From JANQRV01 sp964533785 (lineage in GTDB: Bacteria > Bacteroidota > Bacteroidia > Chitinophagales > Saprospiraceae): DNA of 25,070 nt. Made by a program: the position numbers and the translations under genes. The notes beneath the pieces were generated by a model. It ran no database searches, had not been told where the DNA came from, and saw only the letters and a list, made by a program, of their open reading frames with translations. Shown here one piece after another: positions 7,637 through 16,095 of this stretch; the stretch's first letter is position 1, and every line of letters starts with the position of its first letter. The DNA lies in NCBI GenBank assembly GCA_964533785.1, contig CAZHNG010000059.1, positions 1-25,070 on the forward strand. Reading direction: 5' to 3'.

Positions 7637-8704
7637 TTGAACAAGATACTTCGAAATATCCTGAAATTCCTTCTATTTCTTTCCTTGGGATTGGTTATTC
7701 TATACCTCGTCTATCGGAAGGCTGAGTTGGCTTTTCAAGATGATTGTGCAACCAAGGGTATTGCTCCCGAAGATTGTAGTTTGATCGCCAAGGTAATAAC
7801 TGACTTTCGAGGTGCTAATTATTACTGGATCCTGTTGACCCTGATTTTGTATACCATTAGTAATATAAGCCGAGCTATTCGCTGGCGTATGCTGATTACT
7901 CCGCTCGGTTACCAACCTAAATTTATCAATTGTTTTCTAACAGTGATCTTCGGTTATTTTGCCAATTTGGGCTTACCGCGAATGGGAGAAATCATGCGAG
8001 CGGGACTTTTAGCACAATACGAAAAGATCGGGGTTGAAAAAGTGATAGGAACGATCGTTACCAGCAGGATGGTGGATGTTTTGTGTTTGCTTACTATGTC
8101 TGGCCTAGCCTTTGTTCTGGCTTTTGATCAAATATGGCCCGTTTTTGAGGAGAATGTAAATATCATTGAACGTCTGAGGGGATCAAGCAACCTTGCTGCT
8201 TTGATTGCAATACTATTTATTATTTCAGGTATTCTTTTCGTTGTTTTTCGTAAAAAGCTGTTTCAAAGCAGAATTGCGCTGAAGCTCCAATCTATATTGT
8301 ACGGTTTCTGGGATGGTTTCCGAACGATCAGCAAACTTGAGCGCCCTTTTTGGTTTATATTTCATAGTGTCAATATATGGATCATGTATTACCTCATGAT
8401 CAGATATTGTTTTTTTGCCTATGCTCCTACCGCCGGATTATCAGGCATTGCAGGTCTGGTTATTTTCGTTTTGGGAGGATGGGGAATGGTCATTCCCTCT
8501 CCGGGAGGAATGGGCACCTATCATTTTATGGTTCAAACTGGCTTACTGATGTATGGTATTAGTTGGGACGTGGGGTTCTCTTTTGCAAACATTGCATTTT
8601 TCTCCATTCAATTGGGCGCCAATGTACTCCTAGGCGTCGTCGCTGTCATTCTTTTACCCTTAGTCAACAAAAATTATCAGCCTGACTTAAGATCGAATAT
8701 ATAA
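7637..8704 (+). CDS. lysylphosphatidylglycerol synthase TM-region / UPF0104-type flippase-like membrane protein
   Basis: A 355-residue integral membrane protein of the family related to the flippase half of MprF and to UPF0104 proteins. Seen: an N-terminal hydrophobic helix from about residue 8, several further membrane segments, and the family-like stretch LPRMGEIMRAGLLAQ followed by TSRMVDVLCL. A catalytic aminoacyl-transferase domain is absent, so it is not a lysyl-PG synthase; lipid or lipid-linked glycan transport is the usual inference. The start appears to be TTG at 7637, 24 bp after the panD stop and preceded by AGAGAG; no in-frame ATG occurs before the second membrane region. As I recall, panC-panD followed by this family recurs in Bacteroidota, but no functional tie to pantothenate is known to me. 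Confidence 0.88.
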   Translation: MNKILRNILKFLLFLSLGLVILYLVYRKAELAFQDDCATKGIAPEDCSLIAKVITDFRGANYYWILLTLILYTISNISRAIRWRMLITPLGYQPKFINCFLTVIFGYFANLGLPRMGEIMRAGLLAQYEKIGVEKVIGTIVTSRMVDVLCLLTMSGLAFVLAFDQIWPVFEENVNIIERLRGSSNLAALIAILFIISGILFVVFRKKLFQSRIALKLQSILYGFWDGFRTISKLERPFWFIFHSVNIWIMYYLMIRYCFFAYAPTAGLSGIAGLVIFVLGGWGMVIPSPGGMGTYHFMVQTGLLMYGISWDVGFSFANIAFFSIQLGANVLLGVVAVILLPLVNKNYQPDLRSNI

Positions 8705-8845
8705 AATACTTTTACAAGCATTTTTTTTTGACAATCATAATATTACCTGATTTCGAATAGGTACTCAACCCACCATCAAAGAATCCTCACCAAAATTATT
8801 CCAAAATATCCGAATTTGAGAATGGCAGCTAGCCCTAAAAGTTTT

Positions 8846-8853
8846 TACCTTTG
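8846..8853 (+). promoter_or_regulatory. Bacteroidota -7 promoter box for the PRPP synthetase gene
   Basis: TACCTTTG matches TAnnTTTG exactly and lies 54 bp before the first ATG of the PRPP synthetase gene. No good -33 TTG is seen at 17-23 bp upstream. The rest of the 203-bp spacer 8705-8907 shows nothing else that I can name. Confidence 0.5.
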
Positions 8854-8907
8854 GGTATCTGATCAAGTAGAAAGCGATAATTTAACTAGATCCAAACAAG
8901 CAGTTTC

Positions 8908-9855
8908 ATGAATATTCTTCCAATGTCGGATGTTAAGATCTTTTCGGCAAGCAAATCCAAGTACTTATCCGACAAAATAGCAGAGCACTATGGCCGTCCA
9001 TTGGGCGATATAAAGCTTACCAGATTTAGTGACGGAGAAATGCATCCCACCATCAATGAATCCGTTCGCGGTGCTTTCGTATTCTTTATCGCTTCCACTT
9101 TTTCACCTGCTGACAATTTGATGGAGTTATTGCTCATGATTGATGCTGCTAAAAGAGCTTCTGCAAGCTATATCACCGCAGTGATCCCCTATTTTGGTTA
9201 TGCCCGTCAAGATCGAAAAGATAAGCCCCGTGTACCGATATCCGCAAAAATGATCGCCGATCTTTTAGAAAAAGTAGGGGCTAACCGCATCATGACCATG
9301 GAATTACATGCAGATCAGCTTCAAGGCTTTTTTAACATTCCCGTTGACCATCTCAAAAGTGACGCTATCTTCATCCCTTATCTGCAAGAGCAGGACTTGA
9401 CCGATGTTATTTTTGCCGCACCTGATGTAGGAGCCGTTAAAAGGGTAAGAACATACTCTAACCATTTTGGTAAAAACCTAGTTATTTGTGATAAATATCG
9501 CAAAAAAGCAAATGAAGTGGCCGAAATGACCGTGATCGGAGATGTACAGGATGCAGACGTCATTTTAGTAGATGACCTGGTGGACACTGCAGGTACACTT
9601 TGCCGTGCAGCAAAAGTACTGAAAGAACACGGTGCAAAATCAGTCCGTGCCCTTTGTACTCACCCTGTCTTTTCGGGTGATGCCTACGAAAATATTGAAA
9701 ATTCTTCCTTGGAAGAGGTCTTAGTTTGCGATACCATACCTCTTAAGAAAGAATCTCCTAAAATAAAGGTCTTATCTTCTTCCAAACTCTTTGCCCGCGC
9801 GATCCGCAATGTTCACGAGCACCGGTCTATTTCTGCATTATTTGTGGAAGGGTAA
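8908..9855 (+). CDS. prs: ribose-phosphate pyrophosphokinase (PRPP synthetase)
   Basis: Makes PRPP from ribose-5-phosphate and ATP for purine, pyrimidine, NAD, histidine and tryptophan synthesis. At 315 residues it is the class I length. Seen: FSDGEMHPTINESVRG, YFGYARQDRK, the catalytic-region MELHADQLQGFF, the flexible-loop basic motif KRVRTYS, and the PRPP-binding loop VDDLVDTAGTLC. Translation may begin at 8908 or at the in-frame ATG 8923 (MSDVKIF), which fits family N-termini slightly better. It is probably monocistronic: a promoter box lies upstream and a convergent gene ends only 4 bp after its stop. Confidence 0.96.
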   Translation: MNILPMSDVKIFSASKSKYLSDKIAEHYGRPLGDIKLTRFSDGEMHPTINESVRGAFVFFIASTFSPADNLMELLLMIDAAKRASASYITAVIPYFGYARQDRKDKPRVPISAKMIADLLEKVGANRIMTMELHADQLQGFFNIPVDHLKSDAIFIPYLQEQDLTDVIFAAPDVGAVKRVRTYSNHFGKNLVICDKYRKKANEVAEMTVIGDVQDADVILVDDLVDTAGTLCRAAKVLKEHGAKSVRALCTHPVFSGDAYENIENSSLEEVLVCDTIPLKKESPKIKVLSSSKLFARAIRNVHEHRSISALFVEG

Positions 9856-9859
9856 TTTT

Positions 9860-11128
9860 TTATCCGTTGCCACTCGTCATAAATGTCAGAGCAAATACGA
9901 TCACAGATAAAATCAATCCATACATAAAAACATTATAGCAAATCCTGAGATACCTGTATTTTTTAGCGAGAACAATCCCCAAATAGTAAAGATCCCGCGT
10001 CATCGAACTGTACAAAAAATCACTGTCTTTGATCATTTCCATCATTCCCATATGAAAATCTTCAATTTCCATATTGTAAAAATTACCAAAGAACAGCAGA
10101 TTGGCTCGCTTGCTTTCAATATCCTCCCTCGTAAATTTTCCTTCCGTTATTTTAGGCCGCGTGGAAAGTATAGCAAAAACCAATGCTAACAGACAGACGG
10201 AAAGCAATAATATGGTGGGATACATCAATTTTGGGTTCGCTTCTAACTGAGGCACTAAATTCGCCACCACTATTGAAATAATAATTGCATTAATACTCAA
10301 CATAATATTGGCCTTATTATCAGCAATAGAACTCAGATTGACATGGGTGCGGTAGGTAGTCCTGTACATGGTTTCAACACCTCTTCCAAGATTAAGTTGC
10401 TTAAGTTCAATATCTCCTGATCCTGCCATCGCAAGCTCGTTTGACTTCTTTTTTTTCTTCTTTTTCTTTTTCTTTTTTTCTTCTTTTTCCTCGACTTCCT
10501 CTACTAACTCCACTGTATCGGGGTCTAATCTCAGTTTGTGCTTCGTCAACTGTTTGATATACTTTTTCTTCCTTTTATCATATAATTCTCTTGCAATGGT
10601 GGTATAATATTCATGATTCTGTAAAAAATCCAGTTCAAAATCAATCCATTCTTTTTCAGACATGGCTTTTCCCTGAGTTAGTAAGAGCTCCTGACGAACA
10701 CGCCAACAACGGTCCCAATACATTTTGTTCCCCAAATGGCTGAGATCCGCATCACAAAGGATCTGTTCCAGAAGATTTGCAGGTTCTGTATCGTAACGAG
10801 TGGCCATAATACAAGCAATAATAACCTGTATATTTTCTTCCGGATAATTGCGTTCCTCCAGGTAAGTCCTTGCATAAGTACATCCTCTTTCCTCGTGTCC
10901 TTCCGCACCCTGATCATATCCCGTATCATGAAACCAAGCCGCAATTTGCAGGATTTCAGACTCTCGCTCCGGTAGGTTGTATCCTTCTACAATTAATTTT
11001 ACAGCTTCCACCACATCCCTGGTATGCTGATAATCATGATATACATACTCCGCCGTAATATATTTTGTAAAATGATCAGCAACATCTGCCTCAACCTCAG
11101 CTAATAAGGATTTTTCTGACTCTTGCAT
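9860..11128 (-). CDS. HD-domain / Pycsar-effector (PycTM-like) fusion protein
   Basis: A 422-residue fusion. Residues about 20-150 are an HD metal-dependent phosphohydrolase domain: YHDYQH (31-35), FHDTGY with H67-D68, GHEE (H78) and CDAD (Asp128) supply the usual metal ligands. A charged linker with eleven consecutive lysines (218-228) follows. Residues about 254-422 match the membrane effector of Pycsar antiphage systems (PycTM, formerly DUF5706): YRTTYRTHVNLSSIADNKAN, membrane segments near 276-292 and 303-321, and a third near 398-417. In Pycsar, a pyrimidine cyclase makes cCMP or cUMP that triggers the effector to damage the membrane. No cyclase lies in this window, so either it is encoded elsewhere or the protein has another role. 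The HD part might degrade a signalling nucleotide or sense one; that is inference. It ends 4 bp from convergent prs. Confidence 0.85.
   Translation of the reverse strand: MQESEKSLLAEVEADVADHFTKYITAEYVYHDYQHTRDVVEAVKLIVEGYNLPERESEILQIAAWFHDTGYDQGAEGHEERGCTYARTYLEERNYPEENIQVIIACIMATRYDTEPANLLEQILCDADLSHLGNKMYWDRCWRVRQELLLTQGKAMSEKEWIDFELDFLQNHEYYTTIARELYDKRKKKYIKQLTKHKLRLDPDTVELVEEVEEKEEKKKKKKKKKKKSNELAMAGSGDIELKQLNLGRGVETMYRTTYRTHVNLSSIADNKANIMLSINAIIISIVVANLVPQLEANPKLMYPTILLLSVCLLALVFAILSTRPKITEGKFTREDIESKRANLLFFGNFYNMEIEDFHMGMMEMIKDSDFLYSSMTRDLYYLGIVLAKKYRYLRICYNVFMYGLILSVIVFALTFMTSGNG
10445..10477 (-). repeat. poly-lysine tract (A/G-only codons)
   Basis: Eleven AAA/AAG codons in a row inside the HD-PycTM gene, preceded by Glu-rich codons, make an almost pure purine run on the coding strand. 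It marks the junction between the two domains and is a candidate for length variation or ribosomal slippage. Confidence 0.9.
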
Positions 11129-11274
11129 AGTTCTTTTATATTGCCCTAAAGATAATTATTAACCCAGCAACTGTAAAATATATCCCAGAATTGAAAAATT
11201 GGATTTTCCAACTGATTAACAGTTCTTCTTGTCCCAATTTCATACTATCTTAGACTATTACAAAAATTTCAGCA

Positions 11275-13185
11275 ATGAAACAATTACTCATTACAATTCA
11301 AATCACCTTTCTTTTTTACTGGGGAATGGGACAAACAGATTCCTCCATGGTAGTATTTGAATACCTGCATACCCTTGATCAATTAGTGCTTCTAAAAAAT
11401 GATAATGAACAAATACCCATTAAGTCCTTCCAAAATAACGCTATTGGTCTCATGGAGGTCGGGATGTCTGCTTTTCGCGACTTTGAGGTTACGCTAAGGC
11501 AATATACTACTATTCATGATATAGCTGTTCCAAAATTACATTCTACTGCAGAAGCTGATGAATGGGCAGAAAAAACGCTCGGTGCTTTCGACATGGTCAT
11601 TCTAGCGATCAACGACCACAGTTTCAGCGGTATTGCTCCATATATTACGAACCAGCTAGCTATTCAAGCTGTATTAAATTTCCAAAATACCGTTACCGTA
11701 GTTTTTGGCGGTCAATTGGTTTTTTCAGCAATTCCGGAGGTGGTTGAAAAATCAGAAACACTGATAGTAAGCCCTTACAACACTTATACGCACTCTTTAT
11801 CTGCTCAATTGATCATGGGAGGAATAGGAGCAAAAGGACATCTAACCCGGATGCTACCCGGCACCGGTTTCAGTATCGGCGATGGCAAGGAAACACTACC
11901 TCTTGACAGGCTTCAGTTTTCCCCTCCCGAAATAGTGGGAATGAACACTCAATTGTTGCAGGATAGCATAAAAAAAATCGTACAGGAAGGTATCGCGGCC
12001 AGGGCCTATCCTGGCGCTCAGGTACTGGTTGCCAAAGACGGGCATATCATTTATCAGGAGGCTTTTGGTTACCATACTTATGATTCTGTCCGAACCGTTT
12101 CGCGAAATGATCTATACGATTTTGCTTCCTTGACAAAAGTTACCGCAGCCTTACCCGCCCTGATGCAGTTGCACGGCGAAGGCAAATTTTCGCTGGAAGA
12201 CCAGCTCTCAGATTATCTGCCCTATTTCAAAAATTCAAATAAATCAGATCTTACTTTTCGGAAAATGCTTGCACACCATGCCCAACTCCTTCCCTGGATC
12301 CCTTACTGGCGCTCAACAATTAGAGGAAATGCCAAATATCCCTGGAAAAAAAGATGGGACAACGACAACTACAACAATTTTAAATTTAAATGGAAAACTT
12401 TTAAACCGGATTCTACAAAACGATTTAATATAAGAGTAACCGACGATCTTTGGTTGCACCGGAAATACCAAAAAAGAATATATAAGGCTATCAAAAAATC
12501 TCCCTTGAATGAAAATCCTGGCTACGTTTATTCAGGTTTATTGTTTTACCTTTTGCCCGATATCGTTAGCAATTTAACCCAAACGGAGTTTGAAACTTAC
12601 CTGAAAGAAAATATTTACCAGCCAATTGGCGCCCACACCATAGGCTACAATCCTTACTTAAAGTTCCCAAAAGATCGCATCGTACCAACCGAAAAAGACA
12701 CCTTTTTCCGAATGACCCAAATCCATGGAACCGTTCACGATGAAGGAGCAGCTATGATGGGAGGAATATCGTCGAATGCGGGGTTATTCTCCACTATTAT
12801 CGACCTGGCCAAATTAATGCAAACCTACCTTAACGAAGGATCTTACGGAGGGCAGCAAATACTGCCTCCAGAGTCAGTCCGGGAGTTTACCAAATGTCAA
12901 TTCTGTGAGGAAGGTAATCGACGCGGGCTTGGATTTGACAAACCACTTATTGAATATAATGCCAATGCGAGTTCCGTTGCCAAAAGTGCCAGCCCCTTGA
13001 GTTTTGGGCATTCTGGCTATACCGGCACCTTTGCCTGGGCAGACCCCGAACACGATCTGCTGTTTATTTTTTTTTCTAATCGGGTTTATCCTACCAGGGA
13101 AAACCGTAAACTCTATACCCTCAGCATACGTCCCCGCATTCACCAGGTATTGTACAATGCTATGAACCATCAGCCAGAAAATTGA
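11275..13185 (+). CDS. secreted serine hydrolase (class C beta-lactamase fold) with N-terminal GH3-C-like domain
   Basis: 636 residues with a signal peptide (about 1-20, ending GMGQ). Residues about 26-215 resemble the C-terminal alpha/beta domain of family 3 glycoside hydrolases (LVLLKND at 37-43 is typical), but no GH3 catalytic barrel precedes it. Residues about 225-630 are a beta-lactamase/penicillin-binding fold: nucleophile motif SLTK (Ser285, Lys288), YSG at 419-421 where class C enzymes have YxN, and HSG (579-581) for KTG, followed by YTGTFAW. An insertion rich in Trp, Lys and Asn (about residues 345-400) separates the first two motifs. Bacteroidota carry much longer GH3-beta-lactamase fusions, so this looks like a shortened version. 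The substrate is unknown; peptide or ester hydrolysis in envelope recycling is more likely than antibiotic resistance. Its last 16 bp overlap the convergent neighbour. Confidence 0.85.
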   Translation: MKQLLITIQITFLFYWGMGQTDSSMVVFEYLHTLDQLVLLKNDNEQIPIKSFQNNAIGLMEVGMSAFRDFEVTLRQYTTIHDIAVPKLHSTAEADEWAEKTLGAFDMVILAINDHSFSGIAPYITNQLAIQAVLNFQNTVTVVFGGQLVFSAIPEVVEKSETLIVSPYNTYTHSLSAQLIMGGIGAKGHLTRMLPGTGFSIGDGKETLPLDRLQFSPPEIVGMNTQLLQDSIKKIVQEGIAARAYPGAQVLVAKDGHIIYQEAFGYHTYDSVRTVSRNDLYDFASLTKVTAALPALMQLHGEGKFSLEDQLSDYLPYFKNSNKSDLTFRKMLAHHAQLLPWIPYWRSTIRGNAKYPWKKRWDNDNYNNFKFKWKTFKPDSTKRFNIRVTDDLWLHRKYQKRIYKAIKKSPLNENPGYVYSGLLFYLLPDIVSNLTQTEFETYLKENIYQPIGAHTIGYNPYLKFPKDRIVPTEKDTFFRMTQIHGTVHDEGAAMMGGISSNAGLFSTIIDLAKLMQTYLNEGSYGGQQILPPESVREFTKCQFCEEGNRRGLGFDKPLIEYNANASSVAKSASPLSFGHSGYTGTFAWADPEHDLLFIFFSNRVYPTRENRKLYTLSIRPRIHQVLYNAMNHQPEN

Positions 13186-14213
13186 CCCAAATGATGAATC
13201 AATTTTTGGATATCGTCAATGGTGTGTAAACTATTCAAAACAATCCTGGTCACCAGATCATTTTGCGCCGTAGGATAACGGAAACTGGAAATCATGATCT
13301 GAAAAGATTGCAGATATTCAGCCAACGTATTTTGCCGGGTATAAAAAACCGGAAAACCCTCCAGGTAACCTAATTCAATGCATTCAGAATAATGCTTTAA
13401 GAAATATTGTAAATTTTTTCTTAGCAATTGCCTTTGTTCGGCGTACAGCTCCTGTGCATTTGTGTATGCGTATAAAAAAGCCGGAGCAATGGGAGATGCC
13501 CCCCCAAAAAGCGGCATTTTATGCATCTCATCGATTATGCTTTTAGGCCCTAAAATCACTCCGCCCGGAATACCCAGTGCCTTGCCCAGGGAACTGATCG
13601 CAACCAAAGATACATTTGGCGGTAATTCCAGAGTAGTACAAATACCTCCCCCATTTCTTCCTATGATTCCGAAGCCATGAGAATCATCAACTATGATAAT
13701 CACAGGTTGATCACGTCTTAACCGCTCTATCCATCTAAAATCAGTTTTGACTGCAAATATGGGGTCAACATGATTAGCTAATATTACCAAAGTTTTACCT
13801 TCAGTATCCAGACTAAAAACCTCATCAAACCAGGAATCCCGGAATATAAGGTCCGTTCCCTGGATAGCCGGATGCGCCCCCGGAGCATGACATTTTACGT
13901 AATGATCGCCACTAAAGTGCTGAAGCACTAACCTGCCCGCCAATGTCCCGGAAGTAACCGTAACCGCTGCCTCCACCCCCGCGTTTTTAGCTAAAAGTAA
14001 CTCCGCTTCTTCAAAAATGGGCAATTGCGTATTGGACAGGCGTGAACCGCCATAATGAACACCGAACCGTTGAATCCCCTCACTAACCAGGTTCTTAAAT
14101 ATTTCATTTTGCACAATACCCAGATAGGCCGTACCGCTAAAATACAACCATTCTTCACCGTTGATTAAAGCGGTTCTTCCCGGAAGTGCAGTAAGTGAAT
14201 AAATTTGGCTCAT
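13170..14213 (-). CDS. PLP-dependent alpha-oxoamine synthase-like enzyme (BioF/Kbl family)
   Basis: A 347-residue fold-type I aminotransferase-family protein close to 8-amino-7-oxononanoate synthase and 2-amino-3-ketobutyrate CoA ligase. Seen: YGGSRLSNTQ near residue 55, a VTSGTLAG cofactor-phosphate segment, DDSHGFG with the PLP-ring Asp at 176-177, and SSLGKALG with Lys211 as the expected Schiff-base lysine. It is shorter than typical BioF (about 385-395 residues), and no other biotin gene is near, so a biotin role is not supported. The substrate is open. It diverges from the rhodanese gene across 54 bp and its 3' end overlaps the convergent serine hydrolase gene by 16 bp. Confidence 0.85.
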   Translation of the reverse strand: MSQIYSLTALPGRTALINGEEWLYFSGTAYLGIVQNEIFKNLVSEGIQRFGVHYGGSRLSNTQLPIFEEAELLLAKNAGVEAAVTVTSGTLAGRLVLQHFSGDHYVKCHAPGAHPAIQGTDLIFRDSWFDEVFSLDTEGKTLVILANHVDPIFAVKTDFRWIERLRRDQPVIIIVDDSHGFGIIGRNGGGICTTLELPPNVSLVAISSLGKALGIPGGVILGPKSIIDEMHKMPLFGGASPIAPAFLYAYTNAQELYAEQRQLLRKNLQYFLKHYSECIELGYLEGFPVFYTRQNTLAEYLQSFQIMISSFRYPTAQNDLVTRIVLNSLHTIDDIQKLIHHLGQFSG

Positions 14214-14267
14214 AAATATTTTTTAACATAGTAATAAGAGTTTATTATATTGTTGTAAAGAACGAAT

Positions 14268-15113
14268 ATGAATTACACCTCTTTAATTGAAGCTCAAACC
14301 CTTCACGAGTATTTGGGTAAGGAAAATATTGTCATTATAGACTGTCGTTTTTCCTTACAAGATACCGAAAAAGGCTATCAACAATACCTTGCAGAACACA
14401 TACCTGGTGCTTATTACGCACATTTGGATAAAGATCTATCAGGTGCCATTATACCAGGAAAAACGGGAAGGCACCCTCTCCCCAAAGCTGATAACTTGGT
14501 CGCACTTTTTTCAAGTTGGGGAATTGATGAGGGCAAACAAGTGGTGGTTTATGATAATAAGTCCGGAGCTATTGCTGCTCGTTTGTGGTGGCTGTTACGT
14601 TGGTTAGGGCATCATAGCGTTGCTGTTCTCAATGGCGGCTGGAAAATTTGGAACGAACTTGGTCTTCCCACAGATAACAAAAAACCTTCGCCAAAAGCTG
14701 CCAACTTTATTGCTAAAGAACAGCAACACTTAAAAGTGGATGCCTCTTTTGTAGAAAAAGTAAGGGAAAATGAGTATTATCATTTGGTTGACTCCAGAGC
14801 TGCCAGACGATACCAAGGCATTGAAGAACCAATAGATCCGGTTGCCGGGCACATTCCGGGGGCTATTAATCTTTCCTTTATGGAAAATGTAAACGACAAT
14901 GGAGTATTTATAGAAAAGGAAAAGTTGAAAAACAGATTTTCGAATTTGAAAGAAGCATCGAAAACTGTTTTTTATTGTGGATCCGGCGTTACGGCCTGCC
15001 ACAACATCTTAGCCTATTTCCACGCGGGATTAGGAGAAGCTCTCCTCTATCCAGGCTCCTGGAGTGAGTGGATTACAGATGAAAACAGACCCGTAAAAAC
15101 ACAAGATCAATAA
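14268..15113 (+). CDS. sulfurtransferase, two rhodanese domains (thiosulfate/3-mercaptopyruvate type)
   Basis: A 281-residue tandem rhodanese. The N-terminal domain (about 1-130) is the inactive copy, with DCRF and the family motif HIPGAYY. The C-terminal domain (about 155-275) has LVDSRAARRYQG, GHIPGAINL and the active-site loop CGSGVTA with Cys237. A CG[S/T]GVT loop is typical of 3-mercaptopyruvate sulfurtransferases, whereas thiosulfate enzymes usually have CRxGxT, so mercaptopyruvate is the better guess. No signal peptide is seen. Its 3' end overlaps convergent metF by 7 bp; both touch sulfur amino-acid metabolism, but they are not an operon. Confidence 0.92.
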   Translation: MNYTSLIEAQTLHEYLGKENIVIIDCRFSLQDTEKGYQQYLAEHIPGAYYAHLDKDLSGAIIPGKTGRHPLPKADNLVALFSSWGIDEGKQVVVYDNKSGAIAARLWWLLRWLGHHSVAVLNGGWKIWNELGLPTDNKKPSPKAANFIAKEQQHLKVDASFVEKVRENEYYHLVDSRAARRYQGIEEPIDPVAGHIPGAINLSFMENVNDNGVFIEKEKLKNRFSNLKEASKTVFYCGSGVTACHNILAYFHAGLGEALLYPGSWSEWITDENRPVKTQDQ

Positions 15114-16063
15114 ACAGCTTCCACAATTTTTCTGATCGTAGCCGAATCTCCCATAGTGTAATAATGCAAGCAAGGAACCCCTGCCTTTTTTAATTCCTGG
15201 GATTGGTAGATACACCACTCCACTCCTGCTTGTACTCTTGCTTCCGGGGTTTTAGCACTTGTTACAGCATTCACCAGGTCTTCCGGCAAATCCACGTGAA
15301 AGATGCGTGGAATGGAATTCAACTGATACCTCTTAGTGATGGGTTTCAATCCAGGCACTATAGGAACGTTTATTCCTTCTTTCCGGCAACGGTCTACGTA
15401 TTCAAAATATTTTTGGTTGTTAAAAAACATTTGCGTTACAATGTAATCAGCTCCTGCTTCGATTTTAGCTTTGGTAAAAGCTAAATCAGAATCCATATTT
15501 GGCGCTTCAAAGTGCTTCTCCGGATAGCCCGCAACACCAATGCAAAAAGCAGTTCTTTCACCATTATTTATATTCTCATCTAAATATTTCCCTTCGTTCA
15601 TATCTGCTATTTGCTTTACCAAATCTAGGGCATATTGATGACCTTCCGCTTCCGCTACAAACTTCCCATCAAATTTCCTGGCATCACCGCGTAAAGCCAA
15701 TACATTGTTGATATTCAAAAAATTCAGGTCGATCAACACGTTTTCAGTATCTTCCTTAGTAAATCCACCACAGATTAAATGCGGAACCGCATCCACTCCG
15801 TAACGATGAGTGATGGCAGCACAAATCCCTACTGTTCCCGGACGTTTTCTGATAGCTGTTTTCTCATAATATCCGCTGGCTCTTTTCTTATAAACATAAT
15901 CTTCACGATGATAGGTTACATCGATAAACGGAGGCTTAAATTCCATCAAGGGGTCCAAGGTTTGAAAAATAGCTTTCATACTCCCCCCCTTTAAAGGAGG
16001 TAACACTTCAAAAGAAATTAAGGTATTCCCTTTTGCATTTTCAAAATATTCAGTAACTCTCAT
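15107..16063 (-). CDS. metF: 5,10-methylenetetrahydrofolate reductase
   Basis: Flavoenzyme that reduces methylene-THF to methyl-THF for methionine synthesis. At 318 residues it is a bacterial single-domain MetF. Seen: ISFEVLPP with catalytic Glu19 (E. coli Glu28), DVTYHRED, VLALRGDARKFDG with the Asp of the E. coli Asp120 motif, GVAGYPEKH, and ADYIVTQMFF followed by VPGLKPI. The start is ATG 16061-16063, with a -7 promoter box only 24 bp upstream, leaving a leader of about 20 nt. That is too short for a SAM riboswitch, and none is visible. Confidence 0.97.
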   Translation of the reverse strand: MRVTEYFENAKGNTLISFEVLPPLKGGSMKAIFQTLDPLMEFKPPFIDVTYHREDYVYKKRASGYYEKTAIRKRPGTVGICAAITHRYGVDAVPHLICGGFTKEDTENVLIDLNFLNINNVLALRGDARKFDGKFVAEAEGHQYALDLVKQIADMNEGKYLDENINNGERTAFCIGVAGYPEKHFEAPNMDSDLAFTKAKIEAGADYIVTQMFFNNQKYFEYVDRCRKEGINVPIVPGLKPITKRYQLNSIPRIFHVDLPEDLVNAVTSAKTPEARVQAGVEWCIYQSQELKKAGVPCLHYYTMGDSATIRKIVEAVY

Positions 16064-16087
16064 CGATTATTTCATTCATTAAAAGGA

Positions 16088-16095
16088 CAAAGCTA
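16088..16095 (-). promoter_or_regulatory. Bacteroidota -7 promoter box for metF
   Basis: Minus-strand TAGCTTTG matches TAnnTTTG exactly, 24 bp before the metF ATG. No clear -33 TTG is present at the usual spacing. Confidence 0.6.

Noticed and set aside
10368..10607. Plus-strand frame with a long Phe run
   Set aside because: It is the complement of the poly-lysine codons in the HD-PycTM gene, an antisense shadow.
11275..13185. Antibiotic-resistance beta-lactamase
   Set aside because: The fold matches class C enzymes but YSG and HSG replace YxN and KTG, and the domain architecture is that of environmental serine hydrolases.
13170..13185. 16-bp and 7-bp 3' overlaps of convergent genes (13170-13185 and 15107-15113) as antisense regulation
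   Set aside because: Short convergent overlaps are common in compact genomes and no extra structure supports regulation.
16064..16090. SAM riboswitch upstream of metF
   Set aside because: The -7 box is only 24 bp before the ATG, leaving a leader too short for an aptamer.
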